Shown piece by piece: positions 1 through 12,749 of a stretch of DNA of 64,000 nucleotides. Where the stretch lies: the NCBI RefSeq assembly GCF_009730915.1, contig NC_052473.1:18744100-18808099 (forward strand). Reading direction: 5' to 3'. Below the pieces are notes generated by a model. It searched no databases. It worked only from the letters and a program-made list of their open reading frames with translations, and was not told the DNA's origin. The DNA is from Dioscorea cayenensis subsp. rotundata (lineage: Eukaryota > Streptophyta > Magnoliopsida > Dioscoreales > Dioscoreaceae). How positions within the stretch are numbered: position 1 is the first letter of the stretch; every line of letters begins with the position of its first letter. The position numbers and the translations under genes were made by a program.

Positions 1-3000
1 CTATTGATTTTTTGAGTGAAAGTTTTTGTTTTTGGTACCTTTATTATTGCGGTGTTGTTTAGCGAGGGAGTTTGTGAGCCTTGCGATGACTCGAGGGTTG
101 AGTGGTGTGTGTCCCTCCTCGGGATCGTCGCGGCGGTTGTCACGTGGCGGGCCCAGCGGGTCGGGGCAGTGACAATTTTATTAGTATCGAGCTATTGGTT
201 ATCTTGATAGTCATGTTTTTATTCTTGTCTTGATTGTCTCTTGTAGTCGCTAGTGGATCCGATTAGAGTCAAAGCATATAGCATAGGCGCATGTTGAAAC
301 TTGGTTTAAGTATTGTTTGGGTGATCTATTCGAGTTGATGTTGCCCGACCTGATGCACCTTATGCGTCTTGGGGACGATTGCTCACGCTTATCTCGGAGT
401 CGAGGTCTCTTGGAAATTTCGAGGGACGAAATTTCTTTAAGGAAGGGTAGAGTGTTGTACCAGGTCAAATTTGGACCTAGGATTTTTCTCTTATTTTTTT
501 GTGAATGCATTAGGGTAAAATGGTCATTTTGCATTAATAGATTTTTCTTTGGATTGCCGCGATTGATTATGTGCGAAAATTACGCCATAAATAGGGGAGC
601 GATTCGGTCGTTTTGGATTTTGTTTCCATTCTTGTGTTAGAGGGCGCAATAGAGTAATTTAGAAAAGAATAAAAAAACATTGTAGCAACCCATTCTTGTA
701 GTTAAACTAGCTTTGTTCACGTGGTTTTTGCGACCCTAACACTATTGATTACATCGACACTGTAGCACTCGATCTTTATGCTGACCCAGATCTTGTTGAA
801 GTGTCTTGTAACCCGACACTTTAGCAACCCGAGAATTAATATCCAAATTCTTCTCTTCCTTCTTCTTTCCTTCTCCTTCTTTTGCTTCTCCATGCCGGCC
901 GAACCCTTATCCTAACTATTTCCGTGACCAATTCCGGTGAACCAACACCAAAAATTTACTCCCCACATCCTCTTGAGTAAGGTAAGAGCCTTTATCCGAG
1001 TTTTTTTAGTATGTATTTCTTCCGTATTTTTCATTGTATTCATTATTTATAAACCTAGACCAAAACCCTAGATTTTTTTCATGATTTGTGGAAGTTTTTT
1101 TGGGCTTAAAATGAAACCCTTGATGTTGTCAATTGTTATTCATGAGAATTGTGTCAAAAATTTCATCGTTTGATGTTGTAAAATGAGAGAAAACCATTTG
1201 TAAGGTTCGGGTTTTCTTGTAGCATTCCCGATATTCTTGTAGCACCGGAAAAACTTTGGCCTTTTATTGTATTTCTTTGATCCAAATTGAAGCTTTTCAT
1301 TCATTGAACTTATTGGAACTAGGTTTACTTCATTACGAGGTCGTTTGGGTCCAAAAATGACAATGTTTTTGCCCTAAAAACCCTAAGGTTTCGTATTAGA
1401 CATGTATAAATGCATTTGCATGCATTTTTCTTTTTAGCGATCATTCTTGTGTTCATTAGTATTTGGATTCCTGCTTGTATCTAGGGTGGCGAAGCATCCT
1501 CGAGGGAAGGAAACCGTGATCGAGTGTCTTGGCGTCTCCAGCGAGGCAACATGTTACGTGAGTGGGTTATGTTGAGTGCACAATTCTAATTGAGTGTCGA
1601 AAAATATTTTATTTGTTTTTTTACGAAATGATTTCCATGGCTTTATCATGTTTTTCAAATCACTGGCTATAGGAGAAAAGAAAGTGTAGATGACTACTAG
1701 AGACTATGGTTTTATTTAAAAATGACTTGTGGTTTTACTCTACGAAAAAAATCATGAGAAAGCTTGTTAATGTTGTACTTGCGTTAGTTGAGATTGAACT
1801 TGAGGATATACATGCTTGGTGGATGAATGGAAATTGCTTGATTATTACAACAAGTTCATGGAGCTTATGGGTTATAAGTAAAATTGATTATGTATGTTCA
1901 ATGGATGATTTAATCTCCCTAATGATGCATAATTTACGAAGTTTTTGAGGCATGATGTGATAAACATGGTACATGGAACTGATGAAGTCTTGAATGCTAA
2001 GGTATATGACTACACTAGTATATTGGAATTGGAATAACTTGTGGAACCTTATATATGATTTTTGGCTAGTCGATTGAGATTTATGCTAATATATTCTTTG
2101 TAATATCGAGAACCATGGGTGACATAATTACACTTATGTAGTAGGATTCTCACAAATTGATGAGGTTTGTTCTTGTGAGCATAGTGTAGGGGGTTTAATT
2201 GTAGTTTGATCATATCGGGATATACATATGTATATATATATATATATATATCGGGTGGATGCCAATGATTATGATTATTATTCTAAATGGAATTTATTTA
2301 GAAGGTTGATGATGAATAGCTTGAGCTATATATGTGACAAGTGTTGAATTGCAAAAGGCTGAATATTCACTGTGAATTTTTTTAATAATAGTTTGATTTA
2401 ATACATCCTTAGAGGAGATAGTCAACTTGTGAGTATTTTTGACAATGAAATTATTATAGATGAAGTAAATATTAATGTTGAGGTAGTGGCACTATGATAA
2501 GGATCTAAGACATTGTTGAGTATAAGAGAGGCTCGAATAGTAAAGGCTTGTGAAAGTAAATACCTAATGATGTGTAAAAGTAGGATTTAATCAATGTATA
2601 TTGGTAGGTGTAAATATATGTGATGAGATGAACATATTTTCATGACTTGTAAAAGTATTTAGAGGTTGTGATAGACTAGACCTTGAGGGATTAATCTTGT
2701 ATTTGGAGGAAAAACTTAGTGAGTTTGAAGAAAGAAAGCTAGAATGATCCTAAGTAACTTGAGGTTTAACTAGAACAAAAAGCTATGCTTGTTTTGATGC
2801 CTTTTATTGTATTTCAAAACTTAATGTTTCTTTTTCTACACTTTGTTGGCATCAACTTTTTAGAAATGGTTTGTAAAACCTTTCACTTGTATAAAGCATG
2901 CTTTTTGATATTTATGGTTATGAAAAACAAAAGGGTTTTTATTTACGAATGGCATGTTCTTCTAGATTGTGGATATTATAATGCGTTTAATATTGATTTG

Positions 3001-4304
3001 GTTTTATTGTCTAAAAGCAATGCTTGAGCTTAGCATATTATTGTGTTATTCTTGGCATTTGGACAGAAATGTTTTTGAATGTATTGGCACATCGGGATTG
3101 GAATACTTTTTGAAAGTTTACATGCATTACTATGCTTTTGGCTTTGGATTTGTGGAAATAATGTTTTATTCCGATATGTGAATGCTTGTCACGAATAAGG
3201 ACCTTGTGACATGAGTGATTCGATTGTATTATTGCTACTGACTATATGTTGGTTTTGGATGGTGACGCGGGCTAAGGCCCGACTCTCTGCGATAGTGGGT
3301 CCCAGCAGGGCCGAGCCTTTAGAGGTGGCGTTGTGGACACGGGTGTTGATTTGTCCGGGATCGGTGGGAGGCGTAGAGCCACGATTGGATGATACAGTCG
3401 GGATCCGGGGGTCACCACTGCGGGACCGGTGGAGCCCAGCGTCGAGTGCGAAGACCTTGGCGGCTCTCAACAAGTCGTGGCTGGCTAAAGTTAGAGAGAG
3501 TGTTTTTAGGCCATTGTTTATTTGATCGAGATGAAATTTCAATATTTGAGGAAAAATTTCTATTTTCTTGCAATTGGTATATTCGAGTGTGATCTTTTCA
3601 CATAACATGTTTGATATCTTAATGCTTTTTCGAACATGTATCATGCGGAATTGAGGATTTGTGATTATCGAGGTTTTTATTTATTTAAGTTGGTTCTTCT
3701 ACTTATTTTGGGAAATTATATCCAAGCATTTGTTTTTATACATGTTGATGTTTTGTCTATACTCGTGAGAATTTATGTTTTTGGTTTCTAAATACCAAGG
3801 TTTCATATCCTGTATTTTTCATTATGTTGCAAATGTGAGCGTTCGAGTTCATTTATGTTATTGTAGAATGTGTTTATTGGAATTTCCTCGATTTGTTTTG
3901 ATATTACATTAGATTTGTGCTAACCCATTCATCTGAGTGACTATGGTTACTCACCCCCTCCTCTCTTCGGGTTTTTAGTGGTTTTGGTCGTCATAGCGGG
4001 GCGAAGTGCTTGGCAATTTGTATCCCGAGTCGGGTTGTTTGTTTACTCTTAATCGGGTTGCATTGTATGAGTCGCGGTGGATCCACTAGTGTTATTAACT
4101 CTGTAAATGTGATTTGTATATCTTTCACTTTACTATTGATTTTTTTGAGTGAAAGTTTTGTTTTTGGTACCTTTATTATTGCGGTGTTGTTTAGCGGGGA
4201 GTTTGTGAGCCTTGCGATGACTCGAGGGTTGAGTGGTGTGTGTCCCTCCTCGGGATCGTCGCGGGCGGTTGTCACGTGGCGGGCCCCGGGTGGGGACGTG
4301 GCAG
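1..4304 (+). mobile_element. Ty3/Gypsy (Tekay/Del-like) LTR element, fossil, very short interior
   Basis: Parts seen: the 3' tail of a 5' LTR (1 to about 175, ending in CA); a primer-binding-like stretch near 181-196 resembling the initiator-Met tRNA complement (GTATC-GAGC followed by ATTGGTTA); a short interior; a purine-rich tract with the clade-typical ACGAAATTTCTTTAAGGAAGG (432-450 region); then a long LTR starting TGTTGTACC at about 451 and ending near 4304. The LTR tails 1-175 and about 4132-4304 match closely, which pairs them. An LTR of about 3.9 kb is long but within what Tekay-type chromoviruses show. No gag-pol is visible, so the element is broken or non-autonomous. Open frames inside it (for example 3189-3644, 1706-1948) look random. 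Confidence 0.75.
3187..3480 (+). repeat. GC-rich block shared by the two LTR types, copy 1
   Basis: This block (TGTCACGAATAAGG at the start, then GGCTAAGGCCCGACTC, TTGATTTGTCCGGGATCGG, AGAGCCACGATTGGATG) recurs at 7148-7440. It is much better conserved than the surrounding LTR sequence and much GC-richer than its neighbours. It is probably part of the LTR R/U5 or a leader region kept by both families. It does not encode a recognisable protein. Confidence 0.65.
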
Positions 4305-7300
4305 GGAACCAAGGCGTTTGAGACGAGCGAGGGCGAGGGACCTCCTCCAAGGTATAATAGAGAAAGAGTAGAGATATTTCCTGGAAGAGCGAAAGAAGAG
4401 AGGAAGAAGAGCAGAGAGAAGTGGAGGAGCAGAGAGAAGGAGAGAGGAGGAACGAATGAGGGAAGAAGAGATGGAAACTCATAATGCTGCTCAAGTACCC
4501 TCTAGCTCTACTCTTGTTGCCTCAGCATCTTCTAGTTCTATTATTGCACTCAGTAACCAAGAACAAGCGATGAGTCGATGTTTATGTCCCTAGAAGCTCG
4601 TTATGTGGTAACCATGAATACGGAGATTTTAGCTCTATAGTTGCTCGGATGAGGAATATCTACATGGAGCGTTTTTCACCTGAGGCGAGAGTCGTATGCC
4701 GTAATGTGAGGAAGGAGGTATGGAGTTTCCGAGGGAGTTTGCAGCGAAAGATATGATGATGCCCATGCAGGTCCTTAACTATGGTGCGGCGGTTGAGCGA
4801 TGGAGCAGGAAAGGTTGAACGCGGTAAAACCCGTAGACAAGGATGAGGTTCGATGAGCGTATGAGGACTTGTGAATAGTAGAATAATCTGTTTTTATTAT
4901 CGTTTGTGTGCTTGAGATGTTTGTATTCTACCATGTATCTCCGATGATGATGTATTTCTACTTGGGAATAAGAAGTTGCTTTTCTACTGGATTGTGGAAA
5001 AATACAAGATTATTTTTATCAGTATGAGTTTTTGGAAGTGAGGAAGCCGGGAGTAACACATCGGAAGAGTGTTGTATCACCGTGTATAACACAGTATAAG
5101 AGGAATCGGGTTCACTTTGATCATCGCTAGATACTTGGACATCCCTCGACACGAGATTGTTATTTCTATGTTGAGCAGTTGGAACAAGAGAGCAGATTTG
5201 GAACAAGTGAACTTCGATGATATCATATTTATACATGCTAAGGAAATTTCGAGGACGAAATTTTCTTAGAGGAAGGATTGTAATACCGAACCTTTACATA
5301 TCTCATTGGAAAAATATATTCGAGGTATTACTACAGTTGCAGATAGAATTTTTCTGAGAGTAATCTTGTTGAGAAACCCCAAGTGGACGAGACAAGGACT
5401 TAAGTGTAAAAAGTTTTTAAAAAGATTTTGGGTTAAAGAGTAATAGAAAAAAAGGATTGATATAAAAATATTTCTGAAACCAAGGACTGAAAGGTAAGGC
5501 GGTAGGGACCTTTTTGAAATATTGTGTTATACTTCAGGGACCATTTGATAGTTTCAAGGACCTTTTGAGAATACTATTTTCATAATTCAGGGACCATTTG
5601 TGAGTTTTGCAGGGACTGACTTGTAAGAAGTTAAGTTTTGAGGGACTAAATGTAAATTTTGGCTGAAAACTTCATCGGGAGAAAAAAATCTAGACTCTTG
5701 AGTGTTCATCTTCTTCATCTCCTTCTCATTCTTTTCCCCTGCTACATGAAACCGTGAGTTAATGGGAGTGATGGAGCTATATGCTGATGGAGAATAGGAT
5801 GAAGTATTGTTTTGGTAAGTATTGCTGATGATTTATTTATTGAGTATACTTGAATGTATGTGTGTGTGTATTTGGTGGATTTGATGAAGAAAAATGATTT
5901 ATTTGGGTTGAAAAAGCATGTTTAATTATCGTAGATGATGAGTGTATGAAATTGTTTTGAAAAACCTCAGATTCGAGTTGAAAATCGCTTGAAATGGAGA
6001 TGAGGGTCATGCAATTCATGTATGATTACATGTAGAACGAGATTAGGGTTTAGTTTTGATTAATTAAATTGATTATGATGATTAAGGTGTTAATGATGAT
6101 TGTTGGATTGAAATGGGTTGAGTTAGTCCAATTGATTTTGATTTGATCAAACCAAGTTGAATTGATTTGGTTGGTTGAGTTGAGTTAATTTGGTTGAGTT
6201 GGGCTTGATCAAATCAAGTTGATATGGGTTGGGTTTGGTTCAGTTGATTTTGGGTTAAGGGTTTTGGACTGAACCAAGTTGGTTCAATGGATTTTTGAAT
6301 AAAGAATTGAGTTGGTTCAAGCTGGTTCAGTTTGATTGAGTCTTGGTTCAGTGGAATTAAAAGCTTGGTTCAGTGCAATTGAGCCTGGTTCAATGGAATT
6401 GAGATTGGTTCAGATTGGTTTAGCGCGTGTTTCGTCTAAATTGAAATTTCTGGTTTAAACGCAGATTGAGCCAGGTTGATCTGCTGCAGTTGGATTTTAA
6501 CCGATTGGAGTGAGTGGAGCTAGATAGAGTCTATTATTGTTTATAGTATTTTATTTTGGGTTTAAATGTGTTATTTATTTTTATATTATTATTCTTGTTA
6601 GGTGTGTGTTCGCTCTTGGGAGGGAGTTCAGGGTCTAGCAAGGAACCCAAGGACACTAGGTGAGTTGGTAGTAGCTATTATTTTAAATAATTGATTAATT
6701 ATTATTATTTTTGAAATAATTATTTAATGGCTAGTATTTTGAAAAATAATTGTTTAAGTATTTCTTTTTATCATGTTTAATTGGCGTATAATGTTGAGGG
6801 TATCATGTATATTTATTTGCATTGATGTTCCCGACAATCGTATTGATACATCGGGTTTCCAGTATAATTATACGTGATTTGTGAATAGTGAAAAATACTG
6901 ATGATATGTGATTTAATTATTCAATTCATGTATTTATTTCTATGGTTATATATGCTTTTGATTTGGAATGATTTGTGAAATCATGTGAGCATTTTAAAAT
7001 GTTTTACCAATAATATTTGTGGAATTGGTTTTCATTCCTGGAATAGGAATGGTATCAGCTGGATCCTGGATTTTTCTTGGTTTTACGCATTGTTATACTT
7101 TTTGACATTGGGCTTTCGTGGAAATGATGTTTATTTTCGTGATGTGAATGCTTGTCCCGGATAAGCGATCATGTGATGTGATTTACTCTGATTGTATTAT
7201 TGCTACATTTACATGTTGGTTTGGATGGTGATGGCAGGCTAAGGCCCGACTCATCTGCGATAGTGGGTTCCCAGGCCGACTTTGGGAGGGTGGCGTGGTG

Positions 7301-8013
7301 GACCAGGGTGTTGATTTGTCCGGATCGGTGGGAGCGTAGAGCCACGATTGGATGATACATCGGGATCCCGAGTCACCACACGGGACCGGTGAGCCAGCGT
7401 CGAGGTTATGAAGACCATGGGCTCCCAACCTAGTCGACTGCGGCTAAGTCGGGGAGAGTTTTCGGGCTATGGATTTGAGAATGGTTTTATATTATCGATT
7501 ATTTTGACGATTTGATTTATGATGAATTTATGTTTTCAAAAGTTCTTTAAAAATGTATTTTGCTAGAATTCTTGTATTTTGGAAAAAGTTGGAAAATTAT
7601 TTAAGCGAGTTGGTATTTATATACTTTATATACACTATATTTAAGTATTTGGAATTATTAAGCCACTACCGACCAACCTGAATGTCGTTTGTAGTCTGCG
7701 GGAGCGAGGAACCCTAGATTACTGATCGGGTTTAGAGCGAGTCGGGTTCGATCCCGGGGGACTGCGGTGGGTCCCTCTTTCTTTCTTTTCTTTCTTGTTA
7801 TTGGTAGTCAGTGATCTTGTAGCGGTTGTACCCGCATATTAGAGTGATTATATTTATTGTATTTATGTATTTGAACATGTACTTGGTGAAAAATTGTAAA
7901 TTGTGATTTGTAGAGGTCCGATTTTGTTTAAAAGCAGGTGTGCGTTTCCGATTAAAAGGGAATTTTAACTGATGGGTGCCACATTTACCTCGGTAGAAGG
8001 GGTGGGTGTGACA
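4305..8013 (+). mobile_element. Second Tekay/Del-like LTR element remnant (gag-like trace, PPT, LTR)
   Basis: About 4305-5278 is interior: a weak gag-like trace (4400-4860, purine-rich and charged) ending in a purine tract with GAGGACGAAATTTTCTTAG. The LTR starts TGTAATACC at about 5279 and ends TGTGACA at about 8013, giving about 2.7 kb. It shares a GC-rich block with the first element's LTR (7148-7440 versus 3187-3480) but differs elsewhere, so it is a related but distinct family. Only one LTR is in view and the element is broken. It butts directly onto the reverse transcriptase of the next element, consistent with a nested insertion whose other flank lies outside the window. Confidence 0.7.
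7148..7440 (+). repeat. GC-rich block shared by the two LTR types, copy 2
   Basis: Second copy of the block at 3187-3480, with the same order of landmarks (GGCTAAGGCCCGACTC, TTGATTTGTCCGGATCGG, AGAGCCACGATTGGATG). It lies inside the LTR that ends near 8013. Confidence 0.65.
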
Positions 8014-11000
8014 CTATTAGTGTCAGACCCTATAGGTATCCAGCCTTCCAGAAGAATATTATAGAAGATATGGTGAAGGAGATGCTGAGCAAGGGAGTCA
8101 TTAGACCCAGTTCAAGTCCTTTTTCTGCCCCCATTGTGTTAGTCAGGAAGAAAGATAATAGCTGGAGGCTTTGCATTGACTATCGGGCCATTAATGAGAA
8201 GACTATCAAAGATAAATTTCCTATTCCCCTCATTGAAGAACTCTTAGATGAATTACATGGTGCTGAATATTTTTCCAAGTTGGATCTCAAATCAGGATAT
8301 CACCAAATTAGAATGGGTGAGCAAGACATTAGTAAAACAGCTTTCCGCACACATGAAGGTCACTATGAGTTCTTGGTGATGCCCTTTGGACTCACTAATG
8401 CTCCATCCACTTTCCAGAGCCTCATGAACAAAATTTTCAGGGAATGTTTGAGAAAATTTGTGTTAGTGTTCTTTGATGACATCCTGGTATACAGTAACAG
8501 TTGGGAGGCCCATTTGCAACACTTGAAGACAGTATTGGAGGTCCTTAGAAGCAATCAACTCTATGCCAAAAGGAGTAAGTGCACCTTTGCAGCCACCAAG
8601 ATTGATTATCTGGGACATGTAATTACTCAGCAAGGGGTGGAGATGGATCCTTCGAAGATAGAAGCTATTGACAGCTGGCCCATTCCTAGGAATATCAAAG
8701 ATCTGAGGGGATTCCTGGGGTTAACAGGCTATTACAGAAGGTTTATCAAGGGGTATGGTGTGTTATCTAAACCTCTAACTGAATTATTAAAGAAGAACAA
8801 TTTCAGCTGGAATGAGAGCAGCACAGTAGCCTTTAACAGACTCAGAAGCATAATGACAACCCAAGCCTCTTCTAGTCCTTCCTAATTTCAAAGATGAATT
8901 CGTGGTAGAAACTGATGCTTGTGAGGAAGGGGTGGGTGCAGTCTTAATGCAACAAGGCAGCCCAATTGCTTATATGAGCAAAGCCTTAGCAGAAAAACAC
9001 AGATCTCTCCATCTATGAGAAGGAAATGCTGGCCATTGTGCTGGCATTGCAGAAATTGAGGCCCTATCTCTTAGGAAGGCATTTTAAAATCAAAACTGAT
9101 CATCAAAGCCTCAAATTCCTCATCCAACAGAGAATTTCTACTCCTATGCAACAGAAATGGTTAGCTAAACTCATGGGGTATGATTTTGAAATTATATACA
9201 AGAAAGGAAAGGAAAACGTAGTGGCAGATGCACTATCTCGAAGACCCAACCTAGCTGTTTTATCTTCTGTGAGATCAGAATTGTGGGAGAAAATTCAAAG
9301 ACAATGGGAAGAGGATCCAGAACTGAAGCAAGCTATACAACAATTGCAGCAAGGGCATCAGAAGAATCAACATCTTGAATGGGCACAGAATCAGCTCAAG
9401 AGGAAAAGGAAACTGGTCATAGGAGGTGATGAGTCTACTAAAAAACTTATTCTGCAAGAATTTCATGATAGCTTCGCTGGGGGACACTCGGGAATCGAAG
9501 TGACCAGGAAGAGAATTGGTGACCAGTTTTATTGGAAAGGAATGAAGGGGGATATTAAGAGGTATGTGCAGAAATGTATAGTTTGCCAGAAAAATAAAGC
9601 AGACAATACTTCTCCAGCGGGGCTTCTACAACCTTTGCCAATACCTGAGGGCATATGGGAGGAGATCAGCATGGATTTTATCACTGGCCTACCCAATTCA
9701 CATGGGAAAGATGCCATCTTAGTGATTGTGGATAGGATGAGTAAGTACGCTCATTTCATTGCCCTCTCCCACCCTTACACTGCAGTCTCGGTGGCCCAAC
9801 TCTTCTTGGATCAGTTCTACAGGTTGCACGGGCTACCTAAATCTATTATTAGTGACAGGGATCCAATCTTTTTAAGCCAATTTTGGAGAGAACTGTTCAA
9901 GCTTCAGGGAGTCAAACTGAATTATTCAACAGCATACCATCCTCAATCAGATGGACAGGCTGAAGTGGTGAATCGATGTCTTGAGCAATACCTGCGATGC
10001 ATGACAGGAGAAAAGACCCAAGGAGTGGGTCAAATGGCTTCCGTTGGCCGAGTGGTGGTACAACAGCAGCTATCACTCTTCCATTAGAATCTCACCTTTC
10101 GAAGCAGTATATGGCAAGGCCCCTCCAGTGCATTTGCCTTATAAGACCACTACTTCAAATCTAGAAATGCTGGACAGGAGTCTGTTAGCTAGAGAAAATA
10201 TGTTGAAGTCCCTGAAGGAAAATCTCCAGAAAGCCAGAAACCGAATGAAGCAGATGGCTGATAAGAAGAGGACAGATAGAGAATTGAATGTGGGGGACCT
10301 AGTTTACATCAGACTCAAACCTTATAAGCAGATGTCAGTAGTCCAAAGAAGAAATCACAAGCTATCCCCCAAATATTTTGGTCCATATATGGTCACCGAG
10401 AGGATAGGTGTTGTTGCCTATAGATTGCAATTGCCCACTGAAGCCAAAATTCATAATGTCTTCCATATCTCACAGTTGAAAAGGAAAATTGGTGATCAAA
10501 TAGCAACAGCAAGCTGGCCGAGCTTCCTAAATACAACCCCAGAAAAACAGAGGACACCGATAGCTATTTTAGATCGGCAATTGGTGAAGAGATTCAATAA
10601 AGCTGGAGTGAAGGTTCTGGTGCACTGGTCTGATTCGCCACCTGAAGAGGCTACTTGGGAGTTCTATGATGTGCTGCAGGAACAGTACCCAGAATTCTGC
10701 TCTATGAATCCTTGAGGACAAGGATCGTCTGGAGAGGGAGGTAATTGTTGCAGACCGCCTTAGAATTAGCTGCAGCAATGGGATAAATGAGGAGAGGATG
10801 GGTTTGGATTGAAATGAGGATGAGGTTTGTTGCTGGAGATGCTGAGGAGGGAGGAAAGACATCAATTAACCCTGGCAGTTAATATTGTTACTCAGGTCTA
10901 TGAGGGTGTTTTGGTAAAATTGGAAGATTTAAAAAGGTGAATTTACATTATGTACCCCTGAACTGTTAAGTTTGGTACTCTGGGAAGACAAGGGCTCTTT

Positions 11001-11280
11001 TGTCTTTTGGGTTTGAGAACATGACTCTCCACCATTTCACTGTAACAGACATCTTGGCCCACCCTTTTCCATCAGTCCGCATACATACAGCTCATTCTGG
11101 GAAATTGGGAGGTATTATTGAAACATCTGATCTGCCTTTTCCCTGTTCATCTTCCTCCTTGAGCGAGCGATGGCTGTATGAGATTTCCAGGCGATTAGCC
11201 TCTGATCCCTGTTTACCTATGAATGTTTTAGTTTGTTTTATGTACTTGAGTTTTGAGTGTTTGTTGTAAGGATCAGTGAG
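8014..11280 (+). mobile_element. Ty3/Gypsy chromovirus (Reina-like), 3' half, fossil
   Basis: Parts in order: reverse transcriptase about 8.02-8.8 kb (motifs [25 protein letters not shown] and the LGHVI region); RNase H about 8.9-9.25 kb (KTDHQSLKFL, ADALSRRPN); integrase zinc-binding and core about 9.4-10.1 kb (HSGIEVT, CIVCQKNK, DFITGLP, YHPQSDGQAEVVNR); the integrase tail (VFHISQLK); and a chromodomain-like C terminus about 10.57-10.7 kb (VLVHWSDSPPEEATWE). A purine tract near 10731-10742 is followed by a candidate LTR starting TGTTGCAG at about 10746 whose 3' limit I cannot fix (by about 11.3 kb). The gag-protease half and the 5' LTR are not in view. The element is broken, with a few breaks in the coding part. 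Similarity to the Reina clade is inferred from the short LTR and the chromodomain, not computed. Confidence 0.85.
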
Positions 11281-11347
11281 ATCCGTGTGATTTTAATTAA
11301 GATTTGGTGTTTCTTTTTTTATGTTCTACTGGAGAAACTGTGCAGGT

Positions 11348-12103
11348 TGTACTGGCAAGAGCTGAGATCTGCATCAAATGTACTCATCACAAAAAAGAAA
11401 ATAAAATTATCCTGGTCTTCACTTGCGCCTCCAGTGTTGGCTTGTGAACAGGGATTCAATTCACTCTGGTATCGGACTCCAGAGGTTCTACTGAATGCTC
11501 CACGGCAAACAGCTGCAGATGACATAAGGTCAGTTGGCTGTATATTGATGGAACTACTACTGAAAAAGCCGCTCTAGTGTGGTAAAGATGGTGCGGATCA
11601 ATTGATGCTGATATTGCAAGTAAGTATTCTCACGTTATTTATATTATTTGTGCTCGGATTAAAATTATATCATTCAAAATATGGCAGGGGGTTGGTACTC
11701 CGAAGGGAGAAGATACCGGCTTTCTTGACGACGGTCCAAGGACTCTCATCCAAGGACTTCCACGGTATACCCCTCTTTCATTGCGAGAGAGGTTTCCAGA
11801 ATTGAATGTATGTGCTGTTAACTTGGCTGAGAAGATGTTGCAGTTTAGTCCATACAAAAGGATTACTGGTAAGTTTTTTTCTCGTTAAATATTCATCTTG
11901 ATATTTAAACAATCTAACATAATCGTTCTTTTTGTTTTTCTGCAGTTAAAGATGCTTTGAAGCATCCTTTCGTAGGAAGTCTCCCGAAGAGTGAATTCGA
12001 TCCCTTCTGCCCACTATTTTACCCAGATATGACTCGATATGAATCAATAGATGCAATGAAAGATCTTTTGTCTGAAGTTGTCTCCAAATTTAATTCTGTA
12101 TGA
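11348..12103 (+). pseudogene. MAP-kinase-like (CMGC) kinase pseudogene, 3' exons only
   Basis: Three exon-like blocks with GT-AG borders: 11348-11619, 11688-11868, 11946-12103. They read through [39 protein letters not shown], then GTPK, LPRYTPLSLRERFPELN, AEKMLQFSPYKRIT, DALKHPFV and end at TGA 12101. The order matches the C-lobe of CMGC kinases, best the MAPK type. The N-lobe with the P-loop and VAIK lysine is absent, no DFG is readable after NVLIT, and the activation-loop phosphosites are missing. Exon one has an in-frame TAG (after KKPL, near 11575). Exons two and three stay open. The 5' end is replaced by the retroelement LTR, so the gene is dead or at most a 3' relic. Confidence 0.7.
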
Positions 12104-12345
12104 TGTTCTTGAAAGAACATGGAGATGCTTTTATTCTTTGAAGACTGAAGAATACATATGTTATTTATTCCCTTCCTGGACTACATATATCTGAAGTTGT
12201 ATTCAAATTTAATTCTGTACAATGGTCCTAAAAGAACATACAGATGCTTCTATTCTTTGAACACTTAAGATTACGTATGTTGTTCTGTTTTTTTGTTTGT
12301 TTTTTTTTTGTAACTTCCCTTCCTGGACTGCATATATATATATAT
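12071..12345 (+). repeat. Tandem duplication of about 119 bp at the kinase relic's 3' end
   Basis: Copy one starts at 12071 (TCTGAAGTTG, overlapping the last codons and stop of the kinase relic). Copy two starts at 12190 with the same word and carries the same landmarks: AAATTTAATTCTGTA, AAAGAACAT, ATTCTTTGAA, CTTCCTGGACT. Copy two is interrupted by a T-rich run near 12290-12310. Confidence 0.8.
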
Positions 12346-12744
12346 ATTTTTTTGGTTTTTCTTTTCTGTAAATTGTTACTGTGAAGACAGAATGGATTAA
12401 CATTTCTTTCTTTTTTTCCCCTTTTGGTTTAAGGTTCTAGATTGTTACTTGTGGATGGGGACGTGGGATACAATGTTGGAATGTGTAGCAGCTGCCAATC
12501 CTTTGCATTGTGGCCTCCAAGTTGCTCCCATGCAATGAATGTTCGTTTGTTTCTATATAATTAAGCATATCATTCAAAATACCAACTAGTTTATAGATTT
12601 TTATACCATATCATGATCCTGATATATGCGTCCTTAGTTTGTGACTATGTGATAACTTGTGTTCTTCCTAATCCTAATTGCCAAGTATGTCTTTATTCAG
12701 ATAGCATGTATACTAACCTTCCTTTTTAAAAGTTTTGGATGATC
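12346..12744. other. Spacer, nothing recognised
   Basis: AT-rich sequence between the kinase relic and the LINE 3' end. I see no open frame with family similarity and no clear repeat. Confidence 0.5.
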
Positions 12745-12749
12745 ATTTT

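Noticed and set aside
3189-3644. 151-residue open frame on the minus strand in the first long LTR
   Set aside because: It overlaps the GC-rich LTR block and has no protein-family motif; the related block at 7148-7440 does not keep the frame.
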